From Pseudomonadota bacterium (GTDB lineage: Bacteria > Pseudomonadota > Gammaproteobacteria > Pseudomonadales > UBA5518), in contig JAKJFB010000180.1 of assembly GCA_022705125.1 (NCBI GenBank), positions 1 through 6,223 on the forward strand: a DNA stretch of 6,223 nt. Direction: 5' to 3'. The notes below the pieces were generated by a model. It was not told the DNA's origin. It was given only the letters and a program-made list of their open reading frames with translations, and did not search any database. Of this stretch, positions 1 to 5,203 are shown piece by piece (position 1 is the first letter of the stretch; each line of letters opens with the position of its first letter). The position numbers and the translations under genes are program-made.

Positions 1-402
1 CACCGGCACGTCGAGCTCCTGGCGATGCAGCAGGTGCAGCGCGGCGGCGAGACGGTCGATCGTGTGATCGGCGGCGATGCCTTCGACGCGCAGCGGCTTC
101 GATTCGAGGTAAGCGGTGACGAGGATGCCGCGCGCGGGGTCGCAGTAGAGCACCGGGGCGCCGAGCCCGATGCGGTCGGCAAGCGCCAGTACGCGCTGCT
201 CCACGTGGCGGTCGATGCCGAGGCGCTCCCCGTTGCCCTCGGGCAGCCGCACGACGATGCGCCGGCGGCCCAGGCGCACCAGGAAGCTGCGGTTGCTGTG
301 GCCCGAGCTGAACACGGCTTCCAGTTCGGGCGTGGTGTCGAGGCTGTCGGGGCGCCAGTCGCGGAACAGTTCAGCCAGCGCGCGGGGCATCGGACGCTGC
401 AT
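1..402 (-). CDS. APH/choline/thiamine-kinase-like phosphotransferase, 3' end outside window
   Basis: My translation of the minus strand gives 134 uninterrupted residues from ATG at 402 to the window edge; the C-terminal part, including the expected catalytic Brenner-type motif, lies outside. What is seen is an N-lobe of the aminoglycoside phosphotransferase/choline kinase fold: SSGHSNRSFLVRL at about residues 32-44 (nucleotide-binding turn), a following strand RRIVVRLPEG at 47-56, a helix around ERLGIDRHVEQRVLALAD, a strand ILVTAYLE at 93-100, and LHLLH at 122-126, typical of these kinases. In the same operon as a TPP riboswitch and a PnuT-like transporter, the best inferred role is phosphorylation of imported thiamine in the cytoplasm, as ThiK does in E. 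coli. The frame overlaps the 3' end of the transporter gene by 32 bases, suggesting translational coupling. No clear Shine-Dalgarno sequence is visible; GTG at 411 or ATG at 390 are alternative starts. Family fairly sure, substrate inferred. Confidence 0.75.
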   Translation of the reverse strand, partial: MQRPMPRALAELFRDWRPDSLDTTPELEAVFSSGHSNRSFLVRLGRRRIVVRLPEGNGERLGIDRHVEQRVLALADRIGLGAPVLYCDPARGILVTAYLESKPLRVEGIAADHTIDRLAAALHLLHRQELDVPV

Positions 403-994
403 GTTGTTCACGATAATGACGACGCCACTGGAAGTACCCGAAAACCACGATCACAAGATAGACCACAAACAGCAGCGCGGTGAGGTGCAGCCCGCGGTCG
501 AGGTACAGGTACAGTGACACGCCGTCGACCACCAGCCAGTAGAGCCAGTTCTCCAGCACCTTCTGCGCCACCATCCAGGTCGTGAGGATCGCGCCCCAGG
601 TCGTGAACGAATCGAGGTAGGGCAGCCGCCCCAGGCCGGCATGCGTGAGCGCGGCTCCCGAGGCCAGCGTGGCGGCGAGCACCAGCACGATGGCCACGAC
701 GTGGTAGCGCCACGGCCATGTGCGTACCGGCAGGGGTTCAGCCGCCTCGGTGGTACCGCCGCGCCAGTGCCACCAGCCGTAGACGGCCATCGCGAGGTAG
801 TAGAACTGCAGCCCCGATTCCATCGGCAACTCCGCGTGCCAGAACAGGAACAGGTAGATCAGCGTGCTGAGGAAGGCCGCCGGCCAGCACCACAGGCTCT
901 CGCGCATCGCCAGCAGCAGGTAGGTGATACCGAGCAGCACGGCCAGGGCTTCCCAGCCGTGCAGTTGCAGCCAGCCGGCGAGCATCGCTGTCAT
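371..994 (-). CDS. pnuT: PnuC-family transporter, probably thiamine transporter PnuT
   Basis: A 207-residue inner-membrane protein of usual PnuC-family length with about seven hydrophobic segments. Family hallmarks are visible: WCWPAAFLSTLIYLFLFW at about residues 35-52, LQFYYLAMAVYGWWHW at 62-77, and ENWLYWLVVDGVSLYLY at 148-164, followed by TALLFVVYLVIVVFGYFQW. Members of this family carry nicotinamide riboside, riboflavin or thiamine by facilitated diffusion and depend on a cytoplasmic kinase to trap the substrate. Thiamine (PnuT) is inferred from position: the gene follows a TPP-riboswitch-led TonB receptor and a thiamine-binding protein, and overlaps a kinase-like gene that could do the trapping. 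It starts 9 bases after the preceding stop, so it is probably cotranscribed. No strong Shine-Dalgarno sequence is seen; ATG at 985 is an alternative start. The family call is secure; substrate rests on context. Confidence 0.88.
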   Translation of the reverse strand: MTAMLAGWLQLHGWEALAVLLGITYLLLAMRESLWCWPAAFLSTLIYLFLFWHAELPMESGLQFYYLAMAVYGWWHWRGGTTEAAEPLPVRTWPWRYHVVAIVLVLAATLASGAALTHAGLGRLPYLDSFTTWGAILTTWMVAQKVLENWLYWLVVDGVSLYLYLDRGLHLTALLFVVYLVIVVFGYFQWRRHYREQHAASDAPRAG

Positions 995-1003
995 CGCCGG
1001 CGC

Positions 1004-1258
1004 TCAGGGATTGGCACGCACATCGCCGTTGACGATCCTGGCGACGATCACGGCCTTGCCGTGGGTCTCGAAGCTGTGGCGCAGCTCCTCGGTGAGCACC
1101 GCCATCACGCATCCGTAATCGCCGAACAGCTGGGTCGTCATCTGGTTGCGCACGACTTCAACGCCCTCGTGCGCCTGCACGCGATGGATGAAGTCGATGA
1201 TCACCGGGATGTAGTCGTCGCGCAGCGGGTACAGGCTGAGGTCCACCGAGATCTGCAT
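1004..1258 (-). CDS. Small thiamine-binding protein (YkoF / DUF77 / MTH1187 family)
   Basis: An 84-residue protein with no signal peptide or membrane segment, so probably cytoplasmic. It matches the Thiamine_BP (former DUF77) family: MQISVDLSLYPL at the N-terminus (first strand), a helix with IPVIIDFIHRVQAH, a strand around GVEVVRNQMTTQLFGDY at about 33-49, a helix VMAVLTEELRHSFETHGKAV, and the final strand VIVARIVNGD. Family members form ferredoxin-like folds; B. subtilis YkoF binds thiamine and belongs to a TPP-regulated system. Here the protein sits between an outer-membrane receptor and PnuT. It is slightly shorter than the usual 95-100 residues. Start choice is clear: AAAGGAG lies 6 bases upstream of ATG at 1258, and the receptor gene ends 10 bases before it. 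The likely role is binding or buffering thiamine or a degradation product; the exact ligand is not visible. Confidence 0.85.
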   Translation of the reverse strand: MQISVDLSLYPLRDDYIPVIIDFIHRVQAHEGVEVVRNQMTTQLFGDYGCVMAVLTEELRHSFETHGKAVIVARIVNGDVRANP

Positions 1259-1268
1259 GAGCGCTCCT

Positions 1269-3422
1269 TTATTCGAAACTCCAGGACACGGTTACGCCCG
1301 CCACACGCGGAGCGCCGTACTGGTACCAGGCCTCGTTGACGTAGAACGTGCGCGGGTCGTTGCCGAAATAGAAGCCATGCACCACGTAGTCCTCGTCGAG
1401 CGCGTTGCGCAGCCAAGCCGTGGCCTCGACGCGATCGCCGCGGTAACCGGCGGCGAGGTGCAGCAGCCGGTAGGCCTCGCTGCGCTCGTCATCGGAGTCC
1501 GAGAGATAGTAGCCGTCCTTGCCCTCGTATTCGACCCGCGCGAAGCCGCGCGCGAACAGCGCGAGCTCGGCACCCGCGCGGAACTGCCAGTTCGGCGCCT
1601 GCGCCTGCTCGCGGCCGTCCTTGTCGACGAAGCCGAGCTCCGGGTCGTTGGCCACGAAATTCCCGATCTCGGTATCGAGCAGGCCGAGCGAGGCATCGAG
1701 GCGCAGGCGCTCGAAGACCTGCCAGTCGGCCTCGAGTTCGAGCCCGTAATTGCTGCCGCTGGCGGCGTTGTCGGTGTAGCCCACGAACTGCGGCCCTTCG
1801 TTGTACCAGGCCTTCAGCTGCACGTCGTCGCGGTCCATGTAGAACAATGCCGCTCGCACGCGCAATGCCTCGTCGTTGCTCGCGAACTTCCAGCCGAGCT
1901 CGTAGTTCCAGAGCGTCTCGGCCGCGTACTCGCTGCGCGTACCGAGGAAGGCGATGATCGAGGAATCGAGGCCCGACTTCTGCGCCTTGCCGATCGCCTC
2001 GCCGTTCACGCCGCCGGCCTTGTAGCCGCGCGCGACCAGCGCATAGGCCATCGAACGCGGCGCCAGCTCGTATTGCGCGCTCAGCTGCCCGCCCCAGAGG
2101 TCGTCGCCGGGCTGCTCGCGCAACCCCAGCGAATCGTCGTAATCCGCATCGAAGCGCTGCAGCCGCAGTCCGCCGCTCACGGCGACGCGCTCGCTCGCCG
2201 CCCAGTCGAGCTCGCCATAGGCCGCGACGTGGCCGCTGTCGTAAGCGCTGCGGAAGAGTCCCGGCGCATCCACGTCCCAGTCATGGAAGCGGCGCTCGAG
2301 CTGCGTGTCGCGATTGACCGCGTAGAGCCCGGCGACCCACGTGAGCTCGCCCGGATGCGACACCAGCCGCAGGTCCACGCTGCCCGCCTCGACGTCGCGC
2401 AGGTAACGGTCGGTGGAGGAGTACTCCCAGCCCTCGCAGTCGGTGCCGTCGCAGATGCCCGCGTAGGACCAGTCCTCGTCGTAGCCGTAGTCGAGGTCCG
2501 AACCCATCCAGGTCGCGACGGCCTGCACGTCGAAGCCTGCCCCGGTCGTCCAGTCGGCACGCAATGCAGCAGCATCGCTGGTCTGGCGATCGCGCCCGGG
2601 TTGGTCCGAGAACGTGTGGCGGGTGTTGTCCAGCGACCACGCGTCGTAGCCGTTGTCCGCTTCGACGCGCATCAGCGTCAGCCCGAGCGCCAGCGCCTCG
2701 CCGGCCTGCCAGTCGAGCCGTGCGCGCGCGGTGGTCTCGTCGATGGCGTTGGTGTCGTCGCGCCCGAGGAAGTCGTTCTCGATGTAGCCGTCGCTGCGGT
2801 TGCGGTGGACTGCGAGCCGCGCGCCGAGGTCGGCCGTCAGCGGGCCGCTGGCCACCGCGCCCAGCGTGCTGCCGCCGTATTCGGCCAAGCCGCCTTCCAC
2901 GCGCGCCATCGTCCGGTCTGCCGGTGCCGCCGAGCGGATGTTGACCAGGCCGGCCATCGCGCTGGCGCCGAAGGCGGTGCCCTGCGGGCCGCGCAGCACC
3001 TCGACCTGCTCGACGTCGAACAGCGTGCCCGCGTTGCCCAGCCCGCTGAAGTCGATGCCGTCGATGTAGAGCCCGACCGAGGGATCGACCGGATCGACGA
3101 ACTGGCTGCGCTCGCCGATGCCGCGGATCTGCACGAAGCGCCCGCGCGAGGCGCCCGAACTGTAGTTCACGTTCGGCGCCGCGTTCAGCAACTCCTCGAA
3201 ATGGTTGGCCTGGCGCTCGCGGATCAGCGCCGCGGGCAGCACGCTGATGCTCGCCGGGACCGTATCCACGGGTTTGGGCAGCAGCCGCGCGGTGACCACG
3301 ATCTCCTCCAGCCGTTCGGGCGCCGCGGCGGCCCCGGCGTGCGGCGCGCCGAGGACGGCAAGGCACATGGACAACGCGCGCCGGCGCGCGCTGCCTGCAG
3401 ACGAAAATGAAACGTGACGCAT
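1269..3422 (-). CDS. TonB-dependent outer-membrane receptor, probable thiamine uptake
   Basis: A 717-residue TonB-dependent receptor. I start it at ATG 3422 rather than ATG 3488, because 3422 has a strong GGAGG 6 bases upstream and gives a good signal peptide (MRHVSFSS, RRR at 13-15, hydrophobic LSMCLAVLG, cleavage near AGAAAA at about 29-34). A TonB box, EEIVVTA, is at about 39-45. The plug domain follows to about residue 165, with VQIRGIGERS, VGLYIDGI and VEQVEVLRGPQGTAFGASAMAGLVNI, all typical. The rest is a beta-barrel with aromatic-rich strands (ETLWNYELGWKF, LRVRAALFYMDRDD, YGLELEADWQ). Two cysteines in a CDGTDC stretch near residue 322 probably lie in an external loop. The protein ends WSFE, so the usual terminal aromatic is penultimate. 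The TPP riboswitch in its leader and the thiamine genes after it support thiamine or its precursors as substrate; without them the fold alone would only indicate a generic receptor. Confidence 0.93.
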   Translation of the reverse strand: MRHVSFSSAGSARRRALSMCLAVLGAPHAGAAAAPERLEEIVVTARLLPKPVDTVPASISVLPAALIRERQANHFEELLNAAPNVNYSSGASRGRFVQIRGIGERSQFVDPVDPSVGLYIDGIDFSGLGNAGTLFDVEQVEVLRGPQGTAFGASAMAGLVNIRSAAPADRTMARVEGGLAEYGGSTLGAVASGPLTADLGARLAVHRNRSDGYIENDFLGRDDTNAIDETTARARLDWQAGEALALGLTLMRVEADNGYDAWSLDNTRHTFSDQPGRDRQTSDAAALRADWTTGAGFDVQAVATWMGSDLDYGYDEDWSYAGICDGTDCEGWEYSSTDRYLRDVEAGSVDLRLVSHPGELTWVAGLYAVNRDTQLERRFHDWDVDAPGLFRSAYDSGHVAAYGELDWAASERVAVSGGLRLQRFDADYDDSLGLREQPGDDLWGGQLSAQYELAPRSMAYALVARGYKAGGVNGEAIGKAQKSGLDSSIIAFLGTRSEYAAETLWNYELGWKFASNDEALRVRAALFYMDRDDVQLKAWYNEGPQFVGYTDNAASGSNYGLELEADWQVFERLRLDASLGLLDTEIGNFVANDPELGFVDKDGREQAQAPNWQFRAGAELALFARGFARVEYEGKDGYYLSDSDDERSEAYRLLHLAAGYRGDRVEATAWLRNALDEDYVVHGFYFGNDPRTFYVNEAWYQYGAPRVAGVTVSWSFE

Positions 3423-3426
3423 CCGC

Positions 3427-3445
3427 GACCTCCGTAAAGGAGATC
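3427..3445 (-). promoter_or_regulatory. Shine-Dalgarno-sequestering hairpin of the riboswitch expression platform
   Basis: In the RNA, GATCTCC (3445-3439) can pair with GGAGGTC (3433-3427) around a 5-base loop TTTAC, giving 7 pairs including one G-U. The second arm contains the GGAGG that serves ATG 3422, so forming this hairpin hides the ribosome binding site. There is no run of U after it, so it is not an intrinsic terminator. The natural reading is that the TPP riboswitch controls translation initiation of the receptor gene. The pairing is seen in the sequence; its link to ligand binding is inferred. Confidence 0.65.
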
Positions 3446-3464
3446 CGGACCAGCGCTGGCGGAT
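3443..3464 (-). promoter_or_regulatory. Possible anti-sequestor stem
   Basis: In the RNA, ATCCG (3464-3460) can pair with CGGAT (3447-3443), enclosing the self-complementary CCAGCGCTGG (3459-3450). This stem uses bases 3443-3445 that the Shine-Dalgarno-sequestering hairpin also needs, so the two cannot both form completely. It may be the ON-state alternative of the expression platform. Five pairs in GC-rich DNA is weak evidence. Confidence 0.35.
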
Positions 3465-3494
3465 ATTGGCGCGCACACCGGGCGGCATGCGTTT

Positions 3495-3582
3495 TCCTAT
3501 CCCTTCGCCGGCATTATCCGGATCAGGTTCGAGGGGTTCACCAGCCCGATGCCGGTGTCTCAGGTGTTACCCACCCCCAGGA
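3495..3582 (-). promoter_or_regulatory. TPP riboswitch (THI element) aptamer
   Basis: Read on the minus strand, all conserved THI elements appear in order. P1 forms from TCCT (3582-3579) and AGGA (3498-3495). P2 forms from GGGGT and ACCCC. A short P3, GGTG with CACC, is followed by the invariant CTGAGA (3563-3558). The second arm reads GAACCTGATCCGGATAATGCCGG and then CGAAGGG, nearly the family consensus. The usual CTGG/CCAG pair of P5 is replaced by CCGG/CCGG, which keeps the pairing and is good covariation evidence. An extra 7-pair stem, CACCGGC with GCTGGTG (3557-3539), sits between CTGAGA and the P2 closing arm. This RNA binds thiamine pyrophosphate and represses the gene after it. Its downstream target is the TonB receptor and by extension the thiamine uptake operon. 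Confidence 0.96.
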
Positions 3583-3590
3583 GAGCGCGC

Positions 3591-3596
3591 AGTATA
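3591..3596 (-). promoter_or_regulatory. Candidate -10 box of the riboswitch transcript
   Basis: TATACT on the minus strand lies about 9 bases before the first P1 pair of the TPP aptamer, which is where a -10 box would be expected if transcription starts near 3584. No good -35 is found at the normal spacing, because that position falls inside the REP-like palindrome. A TTGACT is present farther upstream (3637-3632), with a 35-base spacer. The call is based on sequence resemblance and position only. Confidence 0.4.
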
Positions 3597-3598
3597 GC

Positions 3599-3620
3599 GT
3601 AGGTCCGGCTTCAGCCGGAC
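3599..3620 (+). repeat. REP-like palindrome with 5' GTAG
   Basis: GTAG (3599-3602) is followed by GTCCGGC, a 4-base TTCA loop and GCCGGAC (3603-3620), a perfect 7-pair hairpin. The layout of a GTAG tetranucleotide next to a GC-rich palindrome is that of bacterial REP elements mobilised by RAYT (TnpA-REP) transposases, which are common in Gammaproteobacteria. It is a single copy in this window. It sits 38 bases after the oxidoreductase stop codon and directly before the riboswitch promoter region. It could also help end or stabilise the oxidoreductase transcript, although no U-tract follows on the minus strand. Confidence 0.6.
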
Positions 3621-3657
3621 AGTGCCAGAGCAGTCAATGTGTCACGTAGGCGAGGGA

Positions 3658-4542
3658 TCAGCCGATCCTGGCGATGAGATTGGCCAGGCGATCGAGCTCG
3701 GCGAGATCCGCGGTCACCGCAGAGAACATGATCTCGTCGACCTCGAGCTCGCGGTAATCATCGATCGCGCGGCGCACCGCGTCCTCGTTCGAGCGCGTCA
3801 TGGTGCCGGCGACCAGCTTCGCGACGTCGTCACCGGCGATCTTCAGGTAGTCGTAGACGTACTGGCGCAGCCGCGGCTCGGCATCATCGGCGAGCGAGTG
3901 CCAGAAGCCGGCCATGCGGTACGGGCGGTCGGCGCGGCCGGCCTCCTCCCACGCGCTGTCGGCCATGTCGATCATCTTCGCCATCTCGCCCTTGTCGCCG
4001 TTCATCGAGAACAGGTATACGCCCTGCGCCCACGCGGCGCCACGGCGCATACCCTTCGGGCCCATCGCGCCGATCAGTATCGGCGGGCCTCCGGCCTGCA
4101 CCGGCGCGGGCCCGACCGGATCGGCGCCCTCGAACGGCGGCTCGCCCGCCCAGATGCGCCGCATCTCGGCGACCTGCTGGTCCATGCGCTCGTGGCGGTG
4201 CGCGAACGAGGCGCCCACCGCACGGTAGTCCTTCTCGCGCCCGCCGACGCCGACGGTCACGGTGACGCGACCGCCCGAGAGCACGTCCAGCGTGGCGATT
4301 TCCTTGGCGGCCCACACCGCGGAATGCATCGGCAGCACGTACAGCGAGGGCACTATCCGCACCCGCTCGGTCACCGCCGCCGCGGCCGACAGCAGCACGC
4401 GCATGTCGCAGGTGTATCCGGTGATGCGCTCGCCGCACGACAGGCTGTCCCAGGGGCCGGCATCGATCGCGCGGCACCACGCGAGGATGGTGTCGCGATC
4501 GTAATCGCGCTTCATGTAGGGCAGGCAGATTCCGTAGCGCAC
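3658..4542 (-). CDS. LLM-class (luciferase-like) flavin/F420-dependent oxidoreductase
   Basis: A 294-residue protein of the bacterial luciferase-like monooxygenase superfamily, of usual length for single-domain F420- or FMN-type members. It opens with the first barrel strand MRYGICLP, then has RVRIVPSLYVLPMHSAVWAAKEIATLDVLSGGRVTVTVGVG at about 62-100, the family's signature stretch, and later HRHERMDQQVAEMRRIW and a PPILIGAMGPKGMRRGAAWAQGVYL segment at 153-177 that resembles the cofactor-binding part. It should be a soluble TIM-barrel enzyme. The start is GTG at 4542, preceded by GGAG 9 bases upstream; ATG at 4515 would remove the first strand. It stands 64 bases after the PilZ gene stop and 235 bases before the receptor gene, on the same strand as both. 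Nothing in the sequence fixes substrate or cofactor. A link to motility or thiamine metabolism is not supported. Confidence 0.88.
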   Translation of the reverse strand: MRYGICLPYMKRDYDRDTILAWCRAIDAGPWDSLSCGERITGYTCDMRVLLSAAAAVTERVRIVPSLYVLPMHSAVWAAKEIATLDVLSGGRVTVTVGVGGREKDYRAVGASFAHRHERMDQQVAEMRRIWAGEPPFEGADPVGPAPVQAGGPPILIGAMGPKGMRRGAAWAQGVYLFSMNGDKGEMAKMIDMADSAWEEAGRADRPYRMAGFWHSLADDAEPRLRQYVYDYLKIAGDDVAKLVAGTMTRSNEDAVRRAIDDYRELEVDEIMFSAVTADLAELDRLANLIARIG

Positions 4543-4583
4543 CGTGATTCTCCGGGTCGTGGATGAAGTATTTGATGTTACGT

Positions 4584-4600
4584 CAGCGCCGCGGGCGCTG
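4584..4600 (-). terminator. Intergenic stem-loop after the PilZ gene
   Basis: CAGCGCC, a 3-base CGC loop and GGCGCTG form a perfect 7-pair hairpin 6 bases after the PilZ stop codon on the minus strand. It is followed by ACGTAACATC rather than a U-tract, so it is a poor intrinsic terminator and may instead protect the 3' end of the stator transcript or only partly stop transcription into the oxidoreductase gene. Confidence 0.4.
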
Positions 4601-4606
4601 TCTGCC

Positions 4607-5203
4607 TCAGGCGCTCACCCGCGCACGCCGCGCGTCGCGCTGCTCGCGCAGACCCTGCAGAAACTGCCCCTGGCGGCGCAGGATGAAGCGGATCAGCAGT
4701 TCCTGGTCGTCGTGGTCCATGCCGGCAAAATCGAGCTGCAGCAGATGGTTGCCAGGCGTCGCGTCGCGGCAGCGCACCACGCGCGCCGGCACGCACAGGC
4801 GGGTGTCCTCGGGCGGCAGCATCAGCTCGACCTGCAGCGTCTCGCCCGCCTCGTAGCGCTCGGCGCTCTGCAGGCCAATCCCGCAGGCGCTGATGCTGAC
4901 CTCGTGCTCGACAAGCGGCAGGCCGGCGCGCGGCGTCTCGATCTGCCCCAGCCGTTCGATCACGTAATCGAGCTTGCGGTTCAGCAGTTGCGCGAGCTCG
5001 CCCACCGCCGGCGCCTGCACCCGCGCGGCGGCAATGATCGCGGCTATGCCCCGGTCGATACCCGCCAGGAACTCGTCGCCACGGAGGTCGCGGCCTTTCC
5101 CGGCGACGGCATCGACGCCCGGCACGCGGCGCACGGCGAGCCGCAGCCGGTCGTCGATGCGAAAGAATCGCCTGCGGTCCGCGCCGCTCCGCTTCTCGAT
5201 CAT
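4607..5203 (-). CDS. PilZ-domain protein coupled to the flagellar stator genes
   Basis: A 198-residue soluble protein. Residues 10-18 read RRRFFRIDD, matching the arginine motif (RxxxR) that in PilZ proteins contacts c-di-GMP. The second motif, normally [D/N]xSxxG, appears as SISACG at 103-108, with Ser replacing the acidic or amide residue. Barrel-like strands follow (TLQVELMLPP, RLCVPARVVRCRD, HLLQLDFAGM), then a C-terminal helix. Between the two motifs, about residues 40-90 look helical (GIAAIIAAARVQ, LAQLLNRKLDYVIERLGQIE). This resembles the atypical tetrameric PilZ type (tPilZ, as in Xanthomonas XCC6012) more than a YcgR protein, since there is no YcgR-type N-domain. AGGAGG precedes the ATG, and the ATG overlaps the pomB stop codon as ATGA, so it is translated with the stator. 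A role in adjusting motor output is inferred from PilZ-stator biology and location; c-di-GMP binding itself is not assured. Confidence 0.82.
   Translation of the reverse strand: MIEKRSGADRRRFFRIDDRLRLAVRRVPGVDAVAGKGRDLRGDEFLAGIDRGIAAIIAAARVQAPAVGELAQLLNRKLDYVIERLGQIETPRAGLPLVEHEVSISACGIGLQSAERYEAGETLQVELMLPPEDTRLCVPARVVRCRDATPGNHLLQLDFAGMDHDDQELLIRFILRRQGQFLQGLREQRDARRARVSA

Noticed and set aside
25..483. 152-codon open frame on the plus strand near the window start
   Set aside because: The opposite strand encodes a coherent kinase-like protein running off the edge. The plus-strand frame has low complexity (Ala, Val, Glu, Arg) and no recognisable motif.
1257..3410. 717-codon open frame on the plus strand, opposite the receptor gene
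   Set aside because: It mirrors the receptor gene almost exactly. High GC leaves the antisense frame open; its translation is rich in Arg, Ala, Val and Glu repeats and shows no recognisable domain, while the minus strand gives a full TonB receptor with signal peptide, TonB box and plug motifs.
3486..3488. Upstream ATG for the receptor gene, 22 codons earlier
   Set aside because: It begins just after the riboswitch aptamer, has no Shine-Dalgarno sequence, and places an Arg-rich stretch before the signal peptide. ATG 3422 has GGAGG at the right distance.
3495..3620. Possible CRISPR, phage or novel defence system in the window
   Set aside because: No repeated array, integrase, transposase or defence domain is seen. 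Palindromic sequence here is explained by the TPP riboswitch and a REP-like element.
3622..4566. 314-codon open frame on the plus strand, opposite the LLM gene
   Set aside because: It is a His/Arg/Ala-rich antisense shadow of the oxidoreductase gene, without a family match or a ribosome binding site, and it runs into intergenic sequence at both ends.
4543..4583. Promoter for the LLM gene in the 64-base intergenic stretch
   Set aside because: An AT-richer patch (ATCAAATACTTCATCC on the minus strand) hints at a -10 region, but no convincing pair of -35 and -10 boxes at normal spacing is present.
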